From NCBI GenBank assembly GCA_017395635.1, contig JAFQOE010000025.1, positions 1 through 42,786 of the forward strand: 42,786 nt of DNA, read 5' to 3'. The notes beneath the pieces were generated by a model that saw only the letters and a list, made by a program, of their open reading frames with translations, did no database searches and was not told the DNA's origin. The position numbers and the translations under genes were made by a program. Source of the stretch: Lachnospiraceae bacterium (GTDB lineage: Bacteria; Bacillota; Clostridia; Lachnospirales; Lachnospiraceae). Below are positions 8,314 through 15,393 of this stretch, piece by piece (the first letter of the stretch is position 1; each line of letters begins with the position of its first letter).

Positions 8314-9585
8314 ATGGAACGTTTGATGAAATTATTAGAATATGGGGTCAGTGCAGCTCATGTGATTGAGTACATGAAAAAGGAATTAGTGCAAGGAAAA
8401 GGATTCACACAGTTATCGTTGGGAGATGCATTTTCAATTGAGGAAAACAGAGGGTATTATGTTGACTTGTATGGAACGAATGGAATGGCTTTTCGTGTCG
8501 GTAATAATATTAGTGAACAGCCGGTAATTCGAATTGCTATGGCTCATAGCGATTATCCGTGTTTTCAAATTAAACCGAATCCTATGATAAACGGAAATCA
8601 TACTACGAAGCTTAATGTAGAAATATATGGTGGAATGAATCAGAAATCTTGGTTAGACAGACCTTTGGGTGTGGCAGGCAAAGTGGTAGTTAAGGGGCCC
8701 AATGCATTTGAACCGATGACATTGTTATATAAGAGTGAAACAGCACTTTGTATTATTCCTAGTTTAGCAATCCATATGGACAGAGAATTGAATAAAAAGG
8801 GTGCATTGGATACGGCGAAAGAATTGGTTCCATTGATGGCGCTATCTGAGGATAAGGATTTGTTAGAGGTAATAGCAACTGCGTTGGATATAGATAAGGC
8901 AGATATATTAGATTATGATTTGTTCCTATATAATATGGAACCAGCTACTGTTTGTGGTGTGGATAATTCCATGATTTTGGCACCGAAACTGGATAACTTA
9001 ACTTCGGTTGCTGCATTGTTAGGTGGAATAGCAGATTGTGGAAAGGTTCCGGATAATACAATTGATGTAATGGTAGTATTTGATAACGAAGAGGTAGGTA
9101 GCTTATCGAAACAAGGTGCAGATAGCAGGTTACTTAGTGTGGTTTTGGAAAAGATAGGAACTGCATTGAATTGTTCATCAACATTTATAGCGGACGTGGC
9201 AAAGAAGAGTTTCTTATTATCGGTGGATGTGGCACATGCGAATCATCCGAATTATGAAGAGAAGAGTGATGTTAGCAACAAAGCTTATATGGGAAAAGGA
9301 TTTTCTTTAAAGAGGAGCGTTGGTCAGAAATATGGCACGACAGCAGAAAGTGCTGCTATTGTGAAAGCCATCTGTGAGGAGAACCATATTCCTTATACGA
9401 TTGCCATTAATAGAACCGGAATTGCCGGTGGAAGCACGTTAGGTCCAATTGCAACATCCCATATCCCGTTCCCTTGTGCAGACATTGGAATGCCGATTTT
9501 GGCAATGCATTCCGCAATGGAACTTGGAGCGGTGACTGATTATGAATCATTGAAGAAATTTGTGACAGCATTTTATGAAGGATAA
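8314..9585 (+). CDS. M18 family aminopeptidase
   Basis: 423-aa metallopeptidase that removes N-terminal residues from peptides in the cytosol. Family metal-binding and catalytic blocks are visible: 'MAHSDYPCFQIKP' (first zinc His with following Asp), 'APKLDNL' (bridging Asp), 'FDNEEVGS' (catalytic Glu and Glu ligand), 'SVDVAHANHPNY' (Asp ligand) and, near the C-terminus, 'ATSHIPFPCADIG' supplying the last His ligand. The length fits the family (about 420-480 aa). ATG start with AGAGGAAAG 6-7 nt upstream. Monocistronic, ending in the terminator at 9691-9720. Confidence 0.93.
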   Translation: MERLMKLLEYGVSAAHVIEYMKKELVQGKGFTQLSLGDAFSIEENRGYYVDLYGTNGMAFRVGNNISEQPVIRIAMAHSDYPCFQIKPNPMINGNHTTKLNVEIYGGMNQKSWLDRPLGVAGKVVVKGPNAFEPMTLLYKSETALCIIPSLAIHMDRELNKKGALDTAKELVPLMALSEDKDLLEVIATALDIDKADILDYDLFLYNMEPATVCGVDNSMILAPKLDNLTSVAALLGGIADCGKVPDNTIDVMVVFDNEEVGSLSKQGADSRLLSVVLEKIGTALNCSSTFIADVAKKSFLLSVDVAHANHPNYEEKSDVSNKAYMGKGFSLKRSVGQKYGTTAESAAIVKAICEENHIPYTIAINRTGIAGGSTLGPIATSHIPFPCADIGMPILAMHSAMELGAVTDYESLKKFVTAFYEG

Positions 9586-9690
9586 GTGTTGTTTTAGGTA
9601 ATTTTGATATTGATTTGATTGAGATGAAAAACGCAGGATAAAAATTTTTGAATATATTTATTTAATATAGAAAATACTATTCTCAAGAAG

Positions 9691-9720
9691 AAACCGACAC
9701 GCATAATTGTGTGTCGGTTT
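9691..9720 (+). terminator. Terminator after M18 aminopeptidase
   Basis: Ten-bp perfect stem aaaccgacac / gtgtcggttt with a 10-nt loop, then tcggtt. The U-tract is short because the last Ts are in the stem. Confidence 0.7.
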
Positions 9721-9739
9721 TCGGTTGCTAGGAAATTTG

Positions 9740-9785
9740 TAACTGTTCAGAGCTAAGCATTTTCGAATGAAGATCTGAATAGTTA
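9740..9785 (+). repeat. UUCG-capped hairpin repeat, copy 1 (upstream of ferredoxin)
   Basis: 46-bp imperfect palindrome: left arm taactgttcagagctaagcatt, loop ttcg, right arm reading back as taactattcaga..ttcatt. It ends 46 nt before the ferredoxin start codon. A second copy at 14871-14916 precedes the GH13 gene in the same orientation relative to its gene. Confidence 0.8.
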
Positions 9786-9831
9786 TGAAAATTTTGATTT
9801 CCCGATGAATGAATGGAATAGGAGGTTTCTT

Positions 9832-10023
9832 ATGAAAGCAGTTGTTAATAAGGATGGTTGTATTAGTTGTGGTTTGTGTGTAAGCACCTGTCCGGAAGTA
9901 TTTGCATTTGATGAGGATGGTCTTGCGGAAGCAAACGGTCAGTTGACAGATGATAATTTTGCATCAGCCGAGTCTGCGCGCACATCGTGTCCGGTTTCGG
10001 TTATCGATATTGTAGAAGAGTAG
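9832..10023 (+). CDS. Single [4Fe-4S] cluster ferredoxin
   Basis: 63-aa ferredoxin. ATG 9832 is chosen because AGGAGG lies 7 nt upstream; an in-frame upstream ATG at 9805 has no such site. Cys10, Cys13, Cys16 ('CISCGLC') plus a Cys near the C-terminus ('TSCPVSVI') form one [4Fe-4S] cluster; Cys20 is extra. The family carries single electrons between reductases and oxidases in the cytosol. It appears monocistronic, preceded by the hairpin repeat at 9740-9785. No partner gene is adjacent, so the redox partner is unknown. Confidence 0.93.
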   Translation: MKAVVNKDGCISCGLCVSTCPEVFAFDEDGLAEANGQLTDDNFASAESARTSCPVSVIDIVEE

Positions 10024-10079
10024 TAATTGTCCGTGAGAAAGTGATTTATAAAATAGCAAATATTAGACAGCGAAAGGAT

Positions 10080-10970
10080 TTAGAAATATTCCGATAATTT
10101 CTTTTCGATTCGTTGAAGTATAGCATATAAAAGCATGGCAATTGCGCAAAGTATGAAAATAGAAAGTAATACATTGCTCATTTTGAAGGTCTGGGAACCA
10201 TAAATGATTAGGTATCCCAGGCCTTCTTTTGCGGCAAGAAATTCACCGATTACTACACCAACGAGGCATAGTCCGATATTTACTTTCATGATGCTGATGA
10301 TGTTAGGTACATTACTTGGAAGGACAACAAGGCGGAGAGCTTGAAGTCTGGTGCCTTTCAGTGTGGTGATGAGTTTTAATTTGTCGTTATCCACATTGGT
10401 AAAGCCGGTATAAATGTTAAGGATACTACCAAAGATAGCAACGGAGCAGGCGCATACAATAATGGTACTTCGGTTAGCTCCTAACCATACGATTAAAACT
10501 GGAGCAAGAGCTGACTTTGGTAGTGCGTTGAGCATGACAAGATAAGGCTCTAGTACTTTAGAAAGTGTTTCGTTCCACCAGAATAATATTGCAATCAATA
10601 AACTGCCAAAGATTACGATGATGAAACCAAGCAGTGTTTCATAAAGGGTAATGTTGATATGGTGTAAAAGAGAACCGTCTTGCATCATGTTTAGGAATGT
10701 TTCATATAACTTGGATGGTGAGCAGAAAATGAAAGCATTAATCCAGTTGTTGTTTGCAGCTACTTCCCAGAGTAGCAAAAAGGATATGAGAATCAATAAT
10801 TGAAAAACATGTACGAGAATCTGATTTTGCTTAATTTTTCGCACATATTCAATCTGACCTTCAGATAGTAGTTGCGTGTGTCGTGTTAGCGTTTCTTCGT
10901 GCGTTGAGGTTGAATCCTTTTTTTGTGAAATATGTGTTTTGGGTTTATTCGAAGTCTTCATTTTCATCAT
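10080..10970 (-). CDS. ABC transporter permease, SsuC/TauC type
   Basis: 296-aa inner-membrane permease. Start ATG 10970 is preceded by GGAGG at 6 nt; it overlaps the end of the ATPase gene by 26 bp, so the two are translationally linked. After a charged cytosolic N-terminal stretch of about 60 residues come about six hydrophobic segments, with the EAA-loop-like 'TTLKGTRLQALRLVVLPSNVPNI' and the family signature 'GVVIGEFLAAKEGLGYLI'. This is the nitrate/sulfonate/taurine/thiamine-precursor (NitT/TauT) permease type. No periplasmic-type binding protein gene lies next to it in the window, so the substrate is undetermined. Confidence 0.9.
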   Translation of the reverse strand: MMKMKTSNKPKTHISQKKDSTSTHEETLTRHTQLLSEGQIEYVRKIKQNQILVHVFQLLILISFLLLWEVAANNNWINAFIFCSPSKLYETFLNMMQDGSLLHHINITLYETLLGFIIVIFGSLLIAILFWWNETLSKVLEPYLVMLNALPKSALAPVLIVWLGANRSTIIVCACSVAIFGSILNIYTGFTNVDNDKLKLITTLKGTRLQALRLVVLPSNVPNIISIMKVNIGLCLVGVVIGEFLAAKEGLGYLIIYGSQTFKMSNVLLSIFILCAIAMLLYAILQRIEKKLSEYF

Positions 10971-11727
10971 GGACAGCCTCCCATATTTCATTGTAGTACT
11001 TGGTAAATTCAGGTGCGTTACGTCTGGTCTTTGGCGTGAGATTAGGTGTAGCAAAATGAAGAGGAATAATCGTTTTGATTGTTCCCGGACGTTTGGTGAG
11101 CACAATTACTTTGTCAGACATGGAAATTGCTTCACCCAAATCGTGAGTGACAAGTAATGTGCTGATTCCTTTTTCTTTAATAATAGAACCGATATCATTA
11201 GAAACGTTCAATCTTGTCTGATAATCCAAAGCACTAAACGGTTCATCTAATAAGAGTATTTCTGGAGAGAGTGCTAATGTACGTATAAGAGCAGCTCTTT
11301 GGCGCATACCACCGGATAACTGGCGTGGATAGGAATTTCGAAAATCCCATAACCCATATGTTTTCAGGAGGTCGTCAATTATTTCTAAATGTTGTTTATC
11401 TAGTTTGTTTTGGATTTCTAAACCCAGTGTAAGGTTTTTATAAATGGTTCGCCATTCTAACAAGTGATCTTTTTGCAGCATATAGCCAATATTAATGTTA
11501 GATTCATTTCTCGGAACTCCGTTGAATTGTATGTTTCCTTCTGTGGCAGATATGAGTCCGGCAACGATATTGAGTAGTGTTGTTTTACCACAACCGCTTG
11601 GACCTACAAATGAAATAAATTCATTTTCGTGCATCTTAAATGAAATGTCCTTAAGTGAAAGCGTTTCACTAGATATTGTATGATAAATAAAATTTACATT
11701 AAAAAATTCTAGTATTGGTGTCGGCAA
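10945..11727 (-). CDS. ABC transporter ATP-binding protein, SsuB/TauB type
   Basis: 260-aa ATPase. Walker A 'GPSGCGKTT', Q-loop 'GYMLQKDHL', signature 'LSGGMRQRAAL', Walker B 'ILLLDEPFSALD' and the switch His in 'LLVTHDLGEA' are all intact. 'TKRPGTI' near the end is typical of NitT/TauT ATPases. The start is TTG (11727) because the next in-frame codon upstream is followed by a TAA stop and AGGAAG lies 9 nt before the TTG. First gene of a two-gene unit with the permease; energises import of an unknown small molecule. Confidence 0.93.
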   Translation of the reverse strand: MPTPILEFFNVNFIYHTISSETLSLKDISFKMHENEFISFVGPSGCGKTTLLNIVAGLISATEGNIQFNGVPRNESNINIGYMLQKDHLLEWRTIYKNLTLGLEIQNKLDKQHLEIIDDLLKTYGLWDFRNSYPRQLSGGMRQRAALIRTLALSPEILLLDEPFSALDYQTRLNVSNDIGSIIKEKGISTLLVTHDLGEAISMSDKVIVLTKRPGTIKTIIPLHFATPNLTPKTRRNAPEFTKYYNEIWEAVHDENEDFE

Positions 11728-11750
11728 TTTTTACCACTTCCTTTTCCCTT

Positions 11751-11778
11751 ATAATATAGTGTATTCAAAAAGGGTCAA
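11751..11778 (-). promoter_or_regulatory. Promoter of the ABC transporter pair
   Basis: Minus strand TTGACC (11778-11773), 16-bp spacer, TATTAT (11756-11751), about 23 bp upstream of the TTG start. Confidence 0.65.
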
Positions 11779-11806
11779 AATGTCTTAAGTATTGAAAAAT
11801 GGTTGC

Positions 11807-11835
11807 TTGACGAAAAAAAATTCTTTAATTATAAT
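11807..11835 (+). promoter_or_regulatory. Promoter of polysaccharide deacetylase gene
   Basis: TTGACG (11807-11812), 17-bp spacer, consensus TATAAT (11830-11835). The predicted leader is about 145 nt long and contains small hairpins (gcaaata-cta-tatttgc at about 11896-11912; cctatt-aa-aatagg at about 11944-11957). Confidence 0.8.
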
Positions 11836-11988
11836 AAGCAGACCTAGAAAAATTACATTGTTATTGAGTGCTTGTGTATGAAGTGTAATGAATTGCAAAT
11901 ACTATATTTGCATCCTTTAAAATGAAACAAATTTTGAATCAATTCCTATTAAAATAGGTTTTGAATATAAGAATGTTAGGTGAGAGAA

Positions 11989-13035
11989 ATGGCGAAAATA
12001 ACGCGTGCTCAATTAGCTCAAAGAAAGCGAATTGACTTTTATAAGAAGATAATTATATATGGATTTTTGGTTATGACGATTTTGCCTATTTTCACAAGTT
12101 TATTTCTATTTTATAGAATCGGACAGCTTGAGAAGAAATTAGATTATGCATTGAGTGCAGAGGGTAAGGATTATCTCACACTTCTCTCCAGTCGAGATGC
12201 TTTATTGGATAATCCTAATGCAAAGAGTGGAGTGTTTGTGGATTCTGTTAAGTCGGTGTTGGGTAATGCAGAGGTGGATACCAATAGCGCCACAAGTACA
12301 GAAAAGGAAAATGCAGAGACTGTAGTAGATGGTGAAAATGTTCCTGAATCCCAAGAAGGTTCTACGGATGTAACACAGCCGGATGCGACTGTGACAAATT
12401 CAAATGGTAAACGTGTATATCTTACATTTGATGATGGTCCATCCATTTACACAGGACAAATTCTTGATGTGTTAAAGGCTAATAATATTAAGGCAACATT
12501 CTTTGTAATCGGAAGAGAAGAAGAGTTTTACGATTACTATAAAAGAATCGTAGATGAGGGGCATACGATTGGTATGCATTCCTATACACATGTGTATCAA
12601 GACTTTTATGCGTCAAAGGAATCATTTGCAGAAGAGTTAACGAAGTTGAATGACTTGATATATAATGTGACCGGAACAAAGAGCACAATTTTCCGTTTTC
12701 CGGGTGGAAGCTCTAATAGTGTTTCCTCTTTGGCAGTGGAAGAGTACATCGACTATTTGAATGAGAATGATATTGATTATTATGATTGGAATTCCTTAAG
12801 CGGTGATGCGGTAACGAATGGACTTAGCCCGGAACAGCTGGTGAATAATATCATGAATGATGTATCACAGAATGAAGATTCCATTGTTTTGATGCATGAT
12901 TTGCAGACAACTCATACAACGGTTGAGTCATTGCAATTGTTGATTGATACTTTGAAGACCGAAGGGTATGAGATTTTACCAATTGATGAGAATACACCAC
13001 TTATTCAGCATGTATCGGCTGATTCGGTGGAATGA
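11989..13035 (+). CDS. Membrane-anchored polysaccharide deacetylase (NodB domain)
   Basis: 348-aa protein. ATG 11989 has AGGTGAG 5 nt upstream; a GTG at 11980 is less likely. A transmembrane helix at about residues 22-45 follows a positive N-terminus, then a short coiled-coil-like stretch and a Thr/Glu-rich linker place the enzyme outside the membrane. The NodB domain keeps all five motifs: 'TFDDGP', 'HSYTH' (metal His pair), 'RFPGGS', 'DWN' and 'VLMHD'. This CE4 family deacetylates N-acetyl sugars in peptidoglycan or other wall glycans; which one cannot be told. Monocistronic, ends at the bidirectional hairpin 13081-13104. Confidence 0.92.
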   Translation: MAKITRAQLAQRKRIDFYKKIIIYGFLVMTILPIFTSLFLFYRIGQLEKKLDYALSAEGKDYLTLLSSRDALLDNPNAKSGVFVDSVKSVLGNAEVDTNSATSTEKENAETVVDGENVPESQEGSTDVTQPDATVTNSNGKRVYLTFDDGPSIYTGQILDVLKANNIKATFFVIGREEEFYDYYKRIVDEGHTIGMHSYTHVYQDFYASKESFAEELTKLNDLIYNVTGTKSTIFRFPGGSSNSVSSLAVEEYIDYLNENDIDYYDWNSLSGDAVTNGLSPEQLVNNIMNDVSQNEDSIVLMHDLQTTHTTVESLQLLIDTLKTEGYEILPIDENTPLIQHVSADSVE

Positions 13036-13080
13036 TTACGAATGAAAATCGTATTGGACAATAGAGCAAAGATAATAAAC

Positions 13081-13104
13081 GAGCCATGCATTACTGCATG
13101 GCTC
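13081..13104. terminator. Bidirectional terminator
   Basis: Perfect 10-bp stem gagccatgca / tgcatggctc with loop ttac, between the convergent deacetylase and GH13 genes. Confidence 0.8.
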
Positions 13105-13116
13105 TAGTTAGTTGTG

Positions 13117-14820
13117 TTAGTTAAAACTCTTAATCCAATTTACTAAAGAATTATGATATACATTGTCTGTTACATCTTTTTTCATCTGGTCAGTAACAGG
13201 ACCATTTCTTCTCATACGTTCCAGAATTGCTTCCTGAAGTTCTTCAACCGTCATTTCCTCGTAGGATTTGTTTGTCGGTACGGTTGTTTTTTTCTGTGGC
13301 TTAGCAGATTCCGTTGGTTGTTCTGTATCCACAGTCTTATCGGATTCTTTTTCTGTATTAGTTTCAACATTCGTTGCTGGTTCTGCTGGTTCCACGTTTG
13401 TTACAGCTTCTGCAGTAGTTTCTTCAACTTTTTCTTCTGTCAGTTCGACTGGTTTGGTGTCGTTATTAGCGATATCAGCCGGTATCCAGATTTCACCGAA
13501 GTTTGCTTTTACATTAACGGAGATAGAACCGCCATTCGCAGTTACTTTGGTACCGGATAATGCACCAACATATTCAGTAGCATTTCCTGCCGGAAGATTC
13601 ATGGTAGCATCATTGTCATAGTTATTTACCGTTACAATAACAGAATGTCCGTTGCAGGTTCTTGAAAATGCATATTGACCATTTGTCAGACATAATTCAG
13701 TGTAATCACCATAGGATAATTCTTTCGTGTTCTGTCTGATTTTTCCTAATGCAGAGATAAACTTGGTGTAGTTATTAGTATTCACGGCGTCTTTATAGTC
13801 TGCGTAATTAAGAGCAGGTCTTAATGAGTCGTCGGAATACTTTTCTTTCTTACCTTCAATTCCGAATTCTGAACCATAGTAAATGGAAGGAACTCCAGGT
13901 AAGGTATACATCAAAATATGAGCAGGGAAAAAGTGCTGTTTGTTATTAAGCTTTGTATAGATTCTTTCTACATCATGGTTATCTGTAAAATTATATAGTT
14001 TCAATCCGTCCGGACGATTGCCACCCATTTCGTAAAGGCGTTTTACGGTATGTGCAATCTCGAAATAATTGTGATCGTTGTGTCCGGAATATAAAGCCTT
14101 ATGTAAGGTATAGTTGGTAACGGAATGTAGTGTACCTTCGTTGACCCATCGGCTGTAATCACCGTGAATTACTTCTCCCATTAACCAAAAGTCTGGCTTC
14201 ACATCATTAGCTACCTGACGAAGTGTCTGCATATAGTTAAAGTCTAAAACGTCTGCAGCATCTAAGCGAATTCCATCAATATCAAATTCACTTACCCAAA
14301 AACGAATGGCATCGCATATGTGTTCCTTAACTGCCGGGTTATGTGGATTAAGCTTTGCAAGTAGATTATAACCACCCCAGTTTTCATAGGAAAATCCATC
14401 GTTGTATTCATTATTGCCACCAAAATTCACATTACAATACCAATCACGATACGGAGAATTCTCTCTGTTTTTCTTAATATCCTGAAAGGCAAAGAAATCT
14501 CTTCCTGTATGATTAAATACACCATCAAGGATGACGCGGATTCCTTCTTTGTGACATTCTGCCACGAAATTGGTCAAATCCTCGTTCGTACCAAGTCGGC
14601 TGTCTAATTTCTTATAGTCAGTTGTCTCATAACCATGTCCAACGGATTCAAAAAGCGGACCGATGTAAAGTGCATTACATCCAATTTCTTTGATATGAGA
14701 AATCCATGGAATTAATGTAAGTAATCGATGCTCCGATACCTCATAATTATTCTGCTTTGGTGCATCTGTCATTCCTAACGGATAGATGTGATAAAATACT
14801 GCCTCATCATACCATGCCAT
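13117..14820 (-). CDS. Cytosolic GH13 alpha-amylase family enzyme with acidic tail
   Basis: 567-aa glycoside hydrolase. ATG 14820 with AGGAGG about 9 nt upstream. No signal peptide, so it likely acts on imported oligosaccharides or storage glucan. Catalytic regions: 'DGVFNHTG' (Asp99), 'GIRLDAADV' (nucleophile Asp187), 'LMGEVIHG' (acid/base Glu216), 'FTDNHDVER' (His282-Asp283). A C-terminal beta domain ends near residue 445. It is followed by an unusual, low-complexity Thr/Glu/Pro stretch of about 60 residues and a small helical C-terminal module ('EMTVEELQEAILERMRRNGP') not found in ordinary GH13 enzymes. The leader carries the 46-bp hairpin repeat and a sigma-A promoter. Confidence 0.93.
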   Translation of the reverse strand: MAWYDEAVFYHIYPLGMTDAPKQNNYEVSEHRLLTLIPWISHIKEIGCNALYIGPLFESVGHGYETTDYKKLDSRLGTNEDLTNFVAECHKEGIRVILDGVFNHTGRDFFAFQDIKKNRENSPYRDWYCNVNFGGNNEYNDGFSYENWGGYNLLAKLNPHNPAVKEHICDAIRFWVSEFDIDGIRLDAADVLDFNYMQTLRQVANDVKPDFWLMGEVIHGDYSRWVNEGTLHSVTNYTLHKALYSGHNDHNYFEIAHTVKRLYEMGGNRPDGLKLYNFTDNHDVERIYTKLNNKQHFFPAHILMYTLPGVPSIYYGSEFGIEGKKEKYSDDSLRPALNYADYKDAVNTNNYTKFISALGKIRQNTKELSYGDYTELCLTNGQYAFSRTCNGHSVIVTVNNYDNDATMNLPAGNATEYVGALSGTKVTANGGSISVNVKANFGEIWIPADIANNDTKPVELTEEKVEETTAEAVTNVEPAEPATNVETNTEKESDKTVDTEQPTESAKPQKKTTVPTNKSYEEMTVEELQEAILERMRRNGPVTDQMKKDVTDNVYHNSLVNWIKSFN

Positions 14821-14870
14821 GTGTAATAACCTCCTAGTTTCTGCTTTCGCATGTTGTATTTATTATGCTG

Positions 14871-14916
14871 TAATGAATTAGAGCTTCATTCGAAAATGCT
14901 TTGCTCTAAACAGTTA
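14871..14916 (-). repeat. UUCG-capped hairpin repeat, copy 2 (upstream of GH13 gene)
   Basis: Reads on the minus strand as taactgtttagagcaaagcatt, loop ttcg, then aatgaagctctaattcatta. It closely matches copy 1 at 9740-9785 (left arm and loop nearly identical). It starts 1 bp after the -10 box of the GH13 promoter and ends 50 nt before the start codon. Confidence 0.8.
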
Positions 14917-14917
14917 T

Positions 14918-14947
14918 ATTATACCAATGAAAATAGATATGTGTCTA
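14918..14947 (-). promoter_or_regulatory. GH13 gene promoter
   Basis: Minus strand TAGACA (14947-14942), 18-bp spacer, TATAAT (14923-14918) with extended -10 TGG. The predicted start site falls inside the left arm of hairpin copy 2. Confidence 0.7.
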
Positions 14948-14992
14948 TAAATAGTTGCTGTTTTTTTACAAAAATTAGTTAAAAAGAGTTAC

Positions 14993-15021
14993 TTGCAAAA
15001 CAAGTGACCCTAGTATATAAT
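14993..15021 (+). promoter_or_regulatory. Promoter of candidate antitoxin RNA
   Basis: TTGCAA (14993-14998), exactly 17 bp, then consensus TATAAT (15016-15021). No protein-coding frame with a start and ribosome binding site follows before the strong terminator at 15091-15135, which suggests a short non-coding RNA. Confidence 0.75.
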
Positions 15022-15027
15022 TCTACT

Positions 15028-15135
15028 TAGAAAGGTTATCGGATGCAATATCCGATTGCCCTCAGTCAAGAATTAATAACCAATTAAGGTAATAAGCATC
15101 TGACTTTGGACGGACGGATGCTTATTTCTTTTTAT
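15028..15135 (+). ncRNA. Candidate antisense antitoxin RNA of type I TA system
   Basis: Predicted RNA of about 108 nt from the promoter at 14993-15021 to the terminator hairpin at 15091-15126. It contains a 7-bp hairpin (atcggat-gcaat-atccgat, 15038-15056). Its 3' end is complementary to the 3' end of the convergently transcribed holin-like toxin gene (15122-15205) and to the toxin mRNA 3' untranslated region. This tail-to-tail arrangement matches the TxpA/RatA and BsrE-type systems of Firmicutes. End points are inferred. Confidence 0.6.
15091..15135 (+). terminator. Terminator of the antisense RNA
   Basis: Ten-bp stem aataagcatc / gatgcttatt (15091-15100 with 15117-15126) with inner partial pairing, then tctttttatt. 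The stem can also form on the minus strand, where it follows the toxin stop codon. Confidence 0.8.
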
Positions 15136-15205
15136 TATGATTATCTATAAAAGATTGAGCCGCAAAGACTACTAACAACAAAGTCAAGACTTCCATTGTA
15201 TTCAT
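15122..15205 (-). CDS. Holin-like type I toxin (27 aa)
   Basis: 27-aa protein: a start 'MNTMEVLTLLL', one hydrophobic helix (about residues 5-18) and a charged tail ending 'DNHNKKK'. This is the layout of the putative holin-like toxin family (Hol_Tox) of Firmicutes, small membrane peptides that depolarise the cell when over-produced. The GGAGG upstream is 11 nt away, but a 32-aa leader frame ends exactly over the toxin start (ATGA overlap), suggesting translational coupling. A convergent RNA from 14993 overlaps its 3' end and is the likely antitoxin. Recognition rests on the pattern of the peptide plus this arrangement. Confidence 0.75.
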   Translation of the reverse strand: MNTMEVLTLLLVVFAAQSFIDNHNKKK

Positions 15206-15300
15206 CGGGGCATCACCCTCCTTTCGATACATACTTGGAAATTCAGCTCATAGGCATCACCTCGCTTATATGTACTAGAGGGCATATAATATCGGAACAT
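15202..15300 (-). CDS. Leader peptide (32 aa) coupled to the toxin
   Basis: A frame from ATG 15300 to TGA 15202-15204 encodes 32 residues beginning 'MFRYYMPSSTYKRGDAYEL' and ending 'RRVMPR'. Its stop overlaps the toxin start as ATGA, and the toxin's GGAGG lies inside its last codons. AGGA lies just before its own start. I recall similar short peptides ahead of Hol_Tox genes in Lachnospiraceae, but I cannot verify this here. The reading frame may regulate toxin translation rather than make a functional peptide. Confidence 0.5.
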   Translation of the reverse strand: MFRYYMPSSTYKRGDAYELNFQVCIERRVMPR

Positions 15301-15393
15301 CACATCCTGCTTTCTGTTCAATTACACAATAGAATCATAACCTCTCTTTTTTGTTTGTTAGTAAATTTATAGAAATCATGAGGAGGAGTATAT

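Noticed and set aside
13153-13621. Two + strand open frames over the GH13 tail
   Set aside because: Antisense to the low-complexity acidic tail; no ribosome binding sites and biased composition.
15206-15300. Possible second toxin gene upstream of the Hol_Tox-like gene
   Set aside because: The frame encodes a polar, not hydrophobic, peptide; it is better described as a leader peptide.
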